Notes: generated from the sequence alone by a model not told the origin. 6,311 nt of DNA from CAZPWQ01 sp964590495 (GCA_964590495.1 CAZPWQ010000165.1:1-6311), one strand, 5' to 3'. Shown: positions 1 to 6,309, counted from the stretch's first letter. Numbers and translations are program-made.

Positions 1-313
1 GCAGATCCTGACTGCTGCCCGCATTTTTTACGTACTGAACTCCATGTATCGCAAAGCGCTCCCAATCTATTGAGTTTGCTTCGTCACTGGGATGAAAAAA
101 CTTTATATAACCCCATAGTTTTGCGAATGTCCAAAGGTTTTCAATTTCAATTTTTGTGCTGTCAATTTCGGCACGAATACCAGATTGGCTGTACGCTTCC
201 TGACAAGTAGCTAACAATAAATGTGCTGCAAGGATAGCACATACTATTAGTAACAAAGAAGACTTGGTAAAATGGAAAGTTCCAAGCGAGTGACTTTCGG
301 CTTTCTGTTTCAT
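1..313 (-). CDS. S41-family peptidase, N-terminal part (runs off left edge)
   Basis: This reading frame starts with ATG at 313 and stays open for 104 codons to the window edge, so only the N-terminus is seen. A stop codon (TAA, 316-314) lies directly before the ATG, and a GGAG (323-320) sits 6 bases upstream, which fixes the start. Residues 20-43 form a hydrophobic stretch (LLLIVCAILAAHLLLATCQ) preceded by lysines, so it is probably a signal peptide or membrane anchor; a Cys just after the core could make it a lipoprotein. About residues 60-100 carry ENLWTFAKLWGYIKFFHPSD and then DWERFAIHGV. I recognise this as the N-terminal signature of a Bacteroidota S41 (C-terminal-processing-like) peptidase family. 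The protease domain with its catalytic Ser/Lys would lie off the window. The family is exported and acts on proteins in the envelope; the substrate is unknown. A repeat element ends 34 bases upstream. Confidence 0.8.
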   Translation of the reverse strand, partial: MKQKAESHSLGTFHFTKSSLLLIVCAILAAHLLLATCQEAYSQSGIRAEIDSTKIEIENLWTFAKLWGYIKFFHPSDEANSIDWERFAIHGVQYVKNAGSSQDL

Positions 314-346
314 TTATGACTCCAACTGATAGAATTTGTGAAAGTG

Positions 347-490
347 GTATAACGGTCTTGCGCTTAAGGTGCGGATTAACGTTGATTTGATAAATAACGA
401 ACGGAGAGTTAAAAAGCCAAAAGTAGGCGCTTTACCCTCTGAAGCTTTGGCGCAGGAGGGAGGTGCATCCGCTACTTCGCTGGTTTCTAT
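347..490. repeat. Dispersed repeat, copy 1 (attC-like or MITE-like ends)
   Basis: This non-coding stretch shares blocks, in the same order and orientation, with 6123-6309. The blocks are GTATAACGGTCT (versus GCCTAACGATCT), TTGATAAATAA (387-397), AGTTAAAAAGCCA (407-419), GAGGTGC (about 459) and CGCTGGTT (478-485). The centre holds an imperfect hairpin, CCCTC-TG paired with CA-G-GAGGG at about 434-460, that is not shared with the other copy. A conserved mini-hairpin GCC...GGC lies at 416-428. The element occupies the upstream region of the S41 gene and may carry or disrupt its promoter. The lengths, the end motifs resembling TAAC/GTTA and the variable central hairpin are reminiscent of integron attC sites. 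It could equally be a MITE or REP-like dispersed repeat, and no integrase is visible. Confidence 0.55.
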
Positions 491-491
491 C

Positions 492-523
492 TTGCCCAAA
501 TGGGCTTGCTAAAGATATATTTC
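492..523 (+). promoter_or_regulatory. Candidate Bacteroidota promoter and dyad before ExbB-like gene
   Basis: TTG at 492-494 and TATATTTC at 516-523 (7 of 8 to TAnnTTTG) are separated by 21 bases, which matches the -33/-7 pattern of Bacteroidota primary promoters. A 12-base inverted repeat, GCCCA-AA-TGGGC (494-505), lies inside the spacer and could be an operator. The predicted start of transcription would be roughly 25 bases before the ATG at 556. This is pattern matching only; such matches occur by chance in AT-rich DNA. Confidence 0.3.
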
Positions 524-555
524 TTGCGAACATTTTATCACAAATTATAAAAACT

Positions 556-915
556 ATGATTGATCTATTTTATTTGGGCGGTCCGCTTTTTATGGGGATT
601 TTGACTATTATCCTCATTGTCGAAATTGCTGTGGCTGTGTACATCCTTGTGCAGGGAGGAAGGGAAAATGCGAACGGACCTTCTGTAACACTCGTGAAAG
701 AGATCGGTATTTTGGGGCTGGTTGTCGGAATCTTTGGTCAGTTTATAGGCTTGTACCAGACTTTTATTGCCATTGAGCAGACAGGAGCGATTTCTCCAGC
801 TTTGCTTGCCGGCGGACTAAAAGTTTCAACTATTACCACACTCTACGGCTTTGTGATTTTTATCATGGGCTGGCTGTTCTATTTCGGATTAAAAGCAAAG
901 ACAGAACGAGAGTAG
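556..915 (+). CDS. Small MotA/TolQ/ExbB-family proton-channel-like membrane protein
   Basis: A 119-residue inner-membrane protein with three predicted helices at about residues 8-32, 48-73 and 90-112. The last two helices, with LYQTFIAIEQTG between them and AGGLKVSTITTLYGFVIF in the third, match the core helices of the MotA/TolQ/ExbB family, including the Ser/Thr-rich face that lines the ion path. Classical ExbB/TolQ proteins are about 210-240 residues with a large cytoplasmic loop. This one lacks the loop and belongs to a short form I associate with Bacteroidota. The frame opens further upstream (ATG at 463), but the extra 31 residues are polar, unlike the family, and encoded inside the repeat element, so I chose the ATG at 556, which lacks an obvious Shine-Dalgarno site. 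No ExbD/TolR partner or TonB is present nearby, so the energised partner is unknown. Confidence 0.75.
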   Translation: MIDLFYLGGPLFMGILTIILIVEIAVAVYILVQGGRENANGPSVTLVKEIGILGLVVGIFGQFIGLYQTFIAIEQTGAISPALLAGGLKVSTITTLYGFVIFIMGWLFYFGLKAKTERE

Positions 916-1088
916 AACAGCAGCTCTTGGGCGATTCTTCTATCCATCTAATCCTTTAACCAAAAGGTCTCTCCAAGGGCCCACCACCATTTGGGAAACC
1001 TCCTATACTTGTTTATGTGCTACAAATTCTGCTATTTTAGGAAGGCAATAATAAAGCGGATATACTGGTTTGCTTCAGGTTTTACAAA

Positions 1089-2408
1089 ATGACCGAAAAC
1101 CAACATTCAAACTTTCTTCAGCCCCAGGCAATACGCGCCTTGCGGGAAGAAAGCCGGAGGCTGGAAAAAACCGTGCAATGCCGCCATTCCGCCGAACAAC
1201 TCTGGCCCTATTTTTCGCAGGTAGATATGTATAATAAGGCAGGGGGATCTTCCGCAGTTGAATACGAAGTGATTCCAAACCTGGAGTCGGCTTCCATGAT
1301 TCGGGGAACCTCCAAAAAGCTCGGACTAACTATGCGGTATAATGAACTGCCTTATGAGTGGGTTCAGCCATATTTTGTGCATGCGGAAATGTTTTTTGAG
1401 AAAGGCCCGTTCCGTTACACGCGCATTCGGGGAGAGCACCTGCATAAAGAACAAGGGGTTTGTTACAGCATCGATTATGTGCCACGCAGGCGGTTTGGCC
1501 TTGGCGGACTGGTGGCGAGGGCTATCCTGAAAAAATTCGTGGCGGTGTTTGAAGACATCGATGACCGTTTGCCGGAATCATTCAACGATCCGCTGGGGGC
1601 TAAAGGATTTGAGAAACGAAATAAAAATACCCTTCGGCAGGCCAATGATTTAGCTGAACGCTGGCGGCACCTTGCTGAAGACGCAGTTGTTCCGGAAGCC
1701 CTTGCGGATTTTATTGCCACGGCCCCGGATGCGCTTGTAGGAAGAATGCGCCCGTACGGACTTGCCCATCAGCTTGGTACAACGCGGAATGAGACCCTTC
1801 GGTTTTGTTGCCGTGCTGCAAAAGAAGGTTTCCTCCAAAAAAGCTGGGATTTAATCTGCCCGAGTTGTGGCGGGGCTAAGAGCAGAAGTTGGGACCTTTC
1901 AGAACTTGGCTCCGAAGCACACTGTGATGTGTGCAATATCCGCTATGATGCGGATATTGAGGAAAATGTTGAGCTTTCATTCCGTCCCGAGCAAAATGTG
2001 CGTACACTGGATGACCAAGAATATTGCCTTCAGTCGCCCTCTCATCAACTGCAAATTCTTGCCCAGGTGAATATCGAGCCGGGTTCTGAGTATCGCCTGC
2101 CGCTTTCCCTTCAACCCGGCCATTACCGTCTACGGTGTATTGGGCTAAATGGAGAAGCTCTTTTTAATTGTGCTTATGGCAGTTCAAAGCATGAAATTAG
2201 CATATCGGTGGGCTCAAAAATAAGCGAATCCGATATAGATTGTGGTTCTTCTCTTAAACTTATATTCAAAAATGACGGTCCGAATTGGAGAACGGTACGG
2301 TTTGAGCATCATGGTTACCGAGAAGATGCCGCCTGTGCAGCCGAAGTACTGAAGATGACGGAATTTCGGGAATCGTTCGGGGAAGAGATTTCACTTAGGC
2401 AGTTTTAA
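1089..2408 (+). CDS. DUF5939-type protein: START-like plus zinc ribbon, lacking cyclase domain
   Basis: A 439-residue soluble protein. Residues of about 25-160 resemble a START/SRPBCC-like fold (ESRRLEKTVQCRHSAEQLWP near the start, FEDIDDRLPESF near the end). A helical segment follows, then a four-cysteine zinc ribbon with CPSC at 257-260 and CDVC at 279-282. Next comes the signature ELSFRPEQNVR (295-305) and a beta-rich part with PGHYRLR. This order matches the N-terminal region (DUF5939) of class III adenylate/guanylate cyclases. In those proteins a segment like AAEVLKMTEFRESFGEE leads straight into the catalytic domain with an LFTDLKGST-type motif. Here the frame stops at TAA just after that linker, so no catalytic domain is encoded. 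It could be a sensor working alone or a decayed cyclase. Start choice: ATG with a weak AGG 9 bases upstream. It may be co-expressed with the downstream Cfa gene, but a 240-base gap separates them. Confidence 0.7.
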   Translation: MTENQHSNFLQPQAIRALREESRRLEKTVQCRHSAEQLWPYFSQVDMYNKAGGSSAVEYEVIPNLESASMIRGTSKKLGLTMRYNELPYEWVQPYFVHAEMFFEKGPFRYTRIRGEHLHKEQGVCYSIDYVPRRRFGLGGLVARAILKKFVAVFEDIDDRLPESFNDPLGAKGFEKRNKNTLRQANDLAERWRHLAEDAVVPEALADFIATAPDALVGRMRPYGLAHQLGTTRNETLRFCCRAAKEGFLQKSWDLICPSCGGAKSRSWDLSELGSEAHCDVCNIRYDADIEENVELSFRPEQNVRTLDDQEYCLQSPSHQLQILAQVNIEPGSEYRLPLSLQPGHYRLRCIGLNGEALFNCAYGSSKHEISISVGSKISESDIDCGSSLKLIFKNDGPNWRTVRFEHHGYREDAACAAEVLKMTEFRESFGEEISLRQF

Positions 2409-2443
2409 AAGTCAGGTTCACTTTATTAGCTCATTTGAGTTCC

Positions 2444-2551
2444 TTATAGCAACCATCGCAGTGTCTTCTCGAAAGCATTTGGGATAGCGTTCGAGTTCTT
2501 GGCTTTGATCACGTAAGCTTTTGCAGGACTTTCGGATGCTACGAGGTAGCT
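2444..2551 (-). other. Possible coding remnant in the spacer before cfa
   Basis: On the minus strand a frame stays open for 35 codons (2551-2447) and ends at TAA (2446-2444), with no start codon and an in-frame stop just upstream (2554-2552). The peptide, containing SESPAKAYVIKAKNSNAIPN and ending FEKTLRWLL, has coding-like codon composition with many RNY codons (Gxx/Axx, C or T third). I do not recognise a family. It could be the tail of a lost gene or part of a dispersed repeat. It lies exactly where the cyclase domain of the upstream DUF5939 gene would be expected, so it may mark a rearrangement. Evidence is weak. Confidence 0.2.
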
Positions 2552-2595
2552 CTATTCAGAGTTATTTTATTAATTTGTTTTTAAACGATAAACAC

Positions 2596-2627
2596 ATATC
2601 CTATATTTTTTAAAAAAATCAGGATAT
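2596..2627. promoter_or_regulatory. Dyad ATATCCT...AGGATAT in the cfa upstream region
   Basis: A perfect 7-base inverted repeat (ATATCCT at 2596-2602, AGGATAT at 2621-2627) encloses a self-complementary T6A7 tract. The dyad ends 22 bases before the cfa start. A TAnnTTTG-like box (TATATTTT, 2602-2609) lies within it, and a TTTG is found at 2574-2577, though the spacing of 24 is long for a Bacteroidota promoter. It could be an operator overlapping the cfa promoter, or a cruciform or leader hairpin. It lacks the trailing U-run expected of a terminator for the upstream gene. Confidence 0.35.
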
Positions 2628-2649
2628 AGAATTTTCGGGAAGATTCTTG

Positions 2650-3798
2650 ATGGATACTATAAAAAGACGGGTAAGGGAATTACTTGAAACGGCGGATGTT
2701 CGTGTAAACGGAGACCGTCCCTGGGATATACAAATACATAATGAAAACTTATACCGGTGTTTACTAAAAAAGGGTTCTCTGGGTTTAGGAGAAGCCTATA
2801 TGGATTGCTGGTGGGATGCCGAGCGCCCGGATGAGTTCTTTTACCATATCTTTAGTGCCGATCTTGAACAAAAGATCAGGGAGTCATGGCCACTGTTTTG
2901 GCTCCGCCTGAAATCATGGATTGGAAATCCACAAAAAGAAAGCCGGGCTTATGAAATAGGCAAACAGCATTACGATATCGGAAATGAATTGTATGAAGCC
3001 ATGCTGGACCCGCTGATGATGTACACATGCGGCTATTGGCACGGAGCAGATACCCTGGCCGAAGCCCAGGAAATAAAGCTGGATCACATTTGCCGTATCC
3101 TGAACCTGAAAGCCGGTGACCGCGTGCTGGATATCGGTTGCGGCTGGGGCGGATTTTCCCGGTTTGCCGCCGAACATTATGGGACACATGTGGTGGGTAT
3201 AACCGTTTCAAATGAACAAGCGAAATTTGCCAGACAACGCTGTAAAGGCCTGCCCGTGGAAATCCGTTTGCAGGATTATCGTTCGGTGGATGAAACTTTT
3301 GATCACATCATTTCATTAGGCATGTTTGAGCATGTGGGGCGTAAAAACTACCGTGCCTATATGCAAATGGTGCAACACTGCCTGGCCCCAAAAGGGGTGT
3401 TTGTGCTGCATACCATTGGCGGAAACCGTTCGGTAATAAATACCGATCCGTGGATCGAAAAATACATCTTCCCCAATTCCATGATTCCCTCGGTGCGACA
3501 GGTGGGCGAAGCTATTGACGATGTGTTTGTACTGGAAAACTGGAGCAACCACAGGCACAATTACGATAAAACGCTAATGGCCTGGTATCAAAATTTTAAA
3601 GAGCATTGGCCCAAACTTAAACAAAACTATTCCAAACATTTTTATCGCTTGTGGACTTATTACCTCTTGGCTTCGGCAGGCAGCTTCAGGGCGGGTAAAA
3701 ACAATCAGTGGCAAATAGTACTCACTCACAAACAACACTCCGGGAAGGTTCAGGTTCCCCCCTTAGAACCCCAAAAAAGTAATACTCATTACTCATAG
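2650..3798 (+). CDS. cfa: Cyclopropane-fatty-acyl-phospholipid synthase
   Basis: This 382-residue enzyme transfers a methylene group from S-adenosylmethionine to the cis double bond of unsaturated acyl chains in membrane phospholipids, giving cyclopropane fatty acids that stiffen and protect the membrane, typically in stationary phase or under acid stress. It is a cytosolic, membrane-associated protein. Residues 1 to about 110 form the N-terminal lipid-facing domain. The SAM-binding glycine motif VLDIGCGWGG is at 159-168. All the active-site residues I checked against E. coli Cfa align with a constant offset of 12: C127 (C139), E227 (E239), H254 (H266), I256 (I268) and Y305 (Y317). Length equals the E. 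coli enzyme (382). The frame also has TTG at 2647 directly before the ATG; I chose ATG 2650, with GGGA about 9 bases upstream. The last 20 residues are a low-conservation tail. It is convergent with the phospholipase gene. I am confident in the function. Confidence 0.95.
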   Translation: MDTIKRRVRELLETADVRVNGDRPWDIQIHNENLYRCLLKKGSLGLGEAYMDCWWDAERPDEFFYHIFSADLEQKIRESWPLFWLRLKSWIGNPQKESRAYEIGKQHYDIGNELYEAMLDPLMMYTCGYWHGADTLAEAQEIKLDHICRILNLKAGDRVLDIGCGWGGFSRFAAEHYGTHVVGITVSNEQAKFARQRCKGLPVEIRLQDYRSVDETFDHIISLGMFEHVGRKNYRAYMQMVQHCLAPKGVFVLHTIGGNRSVINTDPWIEKYIFPNSMIPSVRQVGEAIDDVFVLENWSNHRHNYDKTLMAWYQNFKEHWPKLKQNYSKHFYRLWTYYLLASAGSFRAGKNNQWQIVLTHKQHSGKVQVPPLEPQKSNTHYS

Positions 3799-3819
3799 CT
3801 AAACGCTGATTGGTTGCTG

Positions 3820-3881
3820 TTCGGGGATTGAATCATAATATGCACCCAAATTTTGGTAATTGCCCGAGGCTACCCCGAAGC
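3820..3881 (+). terminator. Possible stem-loop after cfa
   Basis: TTCGGGG (3820-3826) pairs perfectly with CCCCGAA (3873-3879), and outer GC pairs (3816-3817 with 3880-3881) extend it across a 2-base bulge. The 46-base loop contains a smaller dyad, CCAAA-T-TTTGG (about 3845-3855). It starts 21 bases after the cfa stop and lies in the gap between two convergent genes, where a transcription barrier is expected. No U-run follows directly, so it is not a standard intrinsic terminator; it may serve as an mRNA 3' structure instead. Confidence 0.3.
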
Positions 3882-3914
3882 ATAAGAATAGAGACCTGTA
3901 TTACTGCATTGAAT

Positions 3915-3938
3915 AAAAAAATGGCTCTCCTTCGACCA
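3915..3938 (-). terminator. Weak candidate terminator for the phospholipase gene
   Basis: Read on the minus strand, a short imperfect hairpin (TGG-TC pairing with GA-G-CCA, 3938-3922) is followed at once by seven T residues (3921-3915). It lies 42 bases past the phospholipase stop codon. The stem is only about five pairs with a bulge, so the call rests mainly on the T-run and the position. Confidence 0.3.
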
Positions 3939-3979
3939 AAGTTGAAACCTGACATGTTTTCCGACACATGAACATGATA

Positions 3980-5791
3980 CTATACCTCTATATTTGAAAG
4001 CACTTTTTGCGCTTCCTTGTAACCCAATTCTACCACTTTGTCAAAAGCCGTCCACTCAAGTAACCCGATATCGGAAAGATCCGGATTGATATAAATATCC
4101 ACCAAGGATTCCGCCTGATTTTGTCGCGATTCGCTATAAAGCGTGGTGATACCCATCAGCAAGGTACCGATAGTAGGGATATTAGCGTTGGTTCGTTTTT
4201 TACCAGGCAGTATTGTTTTCAGTAAGTCCCTTGTCCCGGGGATTTCCTCGTATGAAAACGGGCTTGTACTCTGGGCAGACAGGTCCACACCAATGAGCCG
4301 GCGAACTCCCATATTGGTCATAATATCTGTTGGGAAGTTGTTGAATATACCGCCATCTACCAGTAGTTCTCCTTTGTGTGGAATGGGCGGGAAGGCTACC
4401 GGAATAGAAAGACTTGCCCTTATTGCACGGTCGAGCCGGCCGCGGGTTAGGACAACTTCCCTGGCCTGAGTAAAACTCGAAGCCACGCAAAATAACGTGC
4501 GCCAACTGTCCAGGATATCGGCTTTCACCCCGGTAGCCTCAACAACAGCTTCATCAATAATCTGCTTCAGCCGCTTTCCTTTAAATAAAGACATAATGGG
4601 CAGAAAGTTATAATCGCCTGTTGGATTTTTTAAAAAAGTCTTACGTGCATAGCTGATAACTTCCCCTGCCGGACGATCAAAGGAAACATAAGCAGCCGAC
4701 ATAGAACCAATACTTGTGCCACCTACAAAATCTACTTCTATGCCAAATTCTTCTAAAGCCTTATATACTCCAAGATGTGCGGGGCCCTTTGCTCCTCCAC
4801 CAGAGAAAACAAGCCCTGTGGCGTTCCCCGTTAAAATGCGAGATAAGCGTGCAATATCGCTGCCTTGTTCCGGTCGAATATGATAATGGGCATCCACAGG
4901 ACGGCGGTCAATCCAGGCACCGGTACCAAAAGGATGTTGCTTCCAGTCCGGGTGCAACAATATCAGCGATTGCCTGGCAGCTGTAATTGCACTTTCGCCC
5001 ATACAAAGCCGCTTTTCGATGGGATGAATTCTCATAGGCGCATCCATGCGTGCCATAAATAACACCTCATCGGCATGCCGGATGCAGCGTCTTGTCCATT
5101 CCGTTTCACCATCGTCGGCAAGCAGTACCGTAAAATCATGATTGCGTTCAATCTCATCCAGCCACATGCTGAGCCGGTGGTAACGATCTTCGGTGGGTCG
5201 GGCATTTGCGGCTCCTGCTCCGAATCTGGATTCTACCGTAGCCCGCATCTGCAACGCAACAGTGCCATAGCGGTCGATGCCATCTGTGAGTGAGGCGGCA
5301 ATATTGGCAATGTCAAAACCGTCAGAAATAGGGACTATACAGATGGTGGCCGGTTTTTGATTTTGATCTGCTTGGTTTTCCTGGTTATGCTTCACCATCA
5401 GGCGGGCCATTTTTTCCGAGAATTTGGGGTATCGCTGCCATAGTGTTTCGAAATCTGAGGCTTGCAGGCGCGCCAATACACTATCCCGAACGGCAATGAC
5501 GGTTGAAGGATGCGACTCGCTCATCAATACTTCAGCAGCTCCGAATGTTTGTCCACGGGTAAGCTCGTCAATTTGCCGGCTTTCCTGTTCCCCCGTCTTT
5601 AGTTTTCGGAACCGCCCGCTGACTACAAAATAAATAGCATCCGCAGAATCCCCTTTTTGAATAAGCGTTTCGCCTCCTTTCAATTCAGTCCAATGCAGGA
5701 GGGGGAGTGCATCTGAAATCAGCGAATTGGATTTTTTCCCGAAAATACTTTGAAGGCATTCAACGAGAACCGTTTGCTGGGTTTGATTCAT
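3980..5791 (-). CDS. NTE/PNPLA6-like patatin phospholipase with cNMP-binding-like domain
   Basis: A 603-residue protein in three parts. Residues 20-135 are a cyclic-nucleotide-binding-like beta roll (GGETLIQKGDSADAIYFVVS). Residues 145-310 match the linker domain of neuropathy target esterase (ICIVPISD, then FTVLLADDGETEWTRRCIRHADEVLF). From about 320 (ARLSRILTGNATGLVFSGGG) comes the patatin domain: oxyanion loop GGGAKG (331-336), nucleophile elbow GTSIG with catalytic S360, and catalytic D479 in DGG (479-481). The family hydrolyses acyl esters of phospholipids, preferring lysophospholipids in studied members, at the membrane. The cNMP part is degenerate: FGAAEVLM and SHPSTV replace the usual FGE...R-A-T, so A85 and H94 stand where the phosphate-binding Glu and Arg should be. 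Cyclic-nucleotide control is therefore doubtful. The start ATG overlaps the TGA of an upstream frame (ATGA), suggesting translational coupling; no strong Shine-Dalgarno site is seen. Confidence 0.92.
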   Translation of the reverse strand: MNQTQQTVLVECLQSIFGKKSNSLISDALPLLHWTELKGGETLIQKGDSADAIYFVVSGRFRKLKTGEQESRQIDELTRGQTFGAAEVLMSESHPSTVIAVRDSVLARLQASDFETLWQRYPKFSEKMARLMVKHNQENQADQNQKPATICIVPISDGFDIANIAASLTDGIDRYGTVALQMRATVESRFGAGAANARPTEDRYHRLSMWLDEIERNHDFTVLLADDGETEWTRRCIRHADEVLFMARMDAPMRIHPIEKRLCMGESAITAARQSLILLHPDWKQHPFGTGAWIDRRPVDAHYHIRPEQGSDIARLSRILTGNATGLVFSGGGAKGPAHLGVYKALEEFGIEVDFVGGTSIGSMSAAYVSFDRPAGEVISYARKTFLKNPTGDYNFLPIMSLFKGKRLKQIIDEAVVEATGVKADILDSWRTLFCVASSFTQAREVVLTRGRLDRAIRASLSIPVAFPPIPHKGELLVDGGIFNNFPTDIMTNMGVRRLIGVDLSAQSTSPFSYEEIPGTRDLLKTILPGKKRTNANIPTIGTLLMGITTLYSESRQNQAESLVDIYINPDLSDIGLLEWTAFDKVVELGYKEAQKVLSNIEV

Positions 5792-6053
5792 AGTACACTA
5801 AATTGGAAAATTCCATTCAAATGTCGTTTATGAAGGAACAGGACTTCAACTAGTATGTGGTATTCGTATTTATTAAGAGAATGACCAGAAACTAACTTGT
5901 TGGTAATATTGTCAAGAAAGTTTTCATCACTAAAACCCTTTTTACCTTCTTCTGTTACCTCAAGAGCAGTTTCAAAAGTTTTCCAGTTAAGGATTCCTCA
6001 CTTTCAAGCTTACCGGTGATATACTCCAACTCGTTGACGATACTTTGATCCAT
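5788..6053 (-). pseudogene. Small unrecognised gene, apparently frameshifted, coupled to the phospholipase gene
   Basis: ATG at 6053, with GGA 6 bases upstream, opens a frame (MDQSIVNELEYITGKLESE...) that ends early at TAA (5957-5955) after 32 codons. The frame at the next register is open for 69 codons (5997-5791), beginning GILNWKTFETALEVTEEG, and stops at TGA 5790-5788. That stop shares ATGA with the phospholipase start. Joining the two after residue 19 by restoring one base (for example a third G in GAGGAA near 5997) gives a coherent 88-residue, charged, helix-rich protein. I do not recognise its family, and there is no signal peptide or membrane segment. It could be a recently broken gene, a sequencing or assembly error, or (less likely) a recoded gene; no classic slippery heptamer is seen. 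Its position as first gene of a coupled pair suggests a partner or regulator role for the phospholipase, which is inference. Confidence 0.5.
5818..5849 (-). promoter_or_regulatory. Possible internal promoter for the phospholipase gene
   Basis: On the minus strand, TTG (5849-5847) and GACATTTG (5825-5818, 7 of 8 to TAnnTTTG) are 21 bases apart, and the -7 box ends 26 bases before the ATG. A 12-base dyad, TGGAA-AA-TTCCA (5804-5815), lies at the expected transcription start. The site falls inside the broken upstream small gene, so it may be a chance match. Confidence 0.22.
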
Positions 6054-6122
6054 TTTTTATCCAAAGTAATTTTTAAGGTTTGTTAGACTTACAATAACAC
6101 AGAGATTCTAAGATGTACATGT

Positions 6123-6309
6123 GCCTAACGATCTGTGCATAAGCTCCTCACGCAAAAATATTAAGTTGATAAATAATGATTGGAAAGTTAAAAAGCCAGA
6201 AAGTGGCAAGTGGGGGCGAGGTGCGTTCCCTTAATACGTATTTTTAATTGAAGAATTAAAATCTGGCAGCCCACGGCGAGGCATGTCCGAGGTGACGCGC
6301 TGGTTATAT
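6123..6309. repeat. Dispersed repeat, copy 2 (attC-like or MITE-like ends)
   Basis: A counterpart of the element at 347-490, in direct orientation. Shared blocks are GCCTAACGATCT at the left end, TTGATAAATAA (6166-6176), AGTTAAAAAGCCA (6186-6198), a mini-hairpin GCCA-GAAAG-TGGC (6195-6207), GAGGTGC (about 6218) and CGCTGGTT (6298-6305). The centre differs: it holds the palindrome AATACGTATT (6233-6242) and a perfect 8-base hairpin TTTTAATT-GAAG-AATTAAAA (6242-6261). On the minus strand the element ends CGTTAGGC, a perfect match to the attC right-hand core GTTRRRY. The opposite end (GTTATAT on plus) fits less well. The window ends within or just after the element, so its boundary is uncertain. 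Confidence 0.5.

Noticed and set aside
314..499. A 61-codon minus-strand frame across the repeat (peptide containing SCAKASEGK)
   Set aside because: It lies wholly within the non-coding repeat element, has no ribosome site, and such peptides are typical by-products of dispersed palindromic repeats.
463..555. 31-residue N-terminal extension of the ExbB-like protein
   Set aside because: It is encoded inside the repeat and hairpin region and does not resemble the family N-terminus; the ATG at 556 starts at the expected place before helix 1.
1004..1011. TATACTTG box upstream of the DUF5939 gene as a promoter
   Set aside because: It matches the -7 consensus well, but no TTG lies 17-23 bases upstream, so the promoter is not supported.
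2423..2550. IS3-family OrfA remnant on the minus strand (RYPKCFRED...)
   Set aside because: Only a short resemblance, with no start codon, no inverted repeats or target duplication, and a competing frame with more coding-like codons.
4143..5633. Several open frames of 65-108 codons on the plus strand across the phospholipase gene
   Set aside because: They are antisense shadows of a long gene with intact motifs; none shows a recognisable domain or ribosome site.
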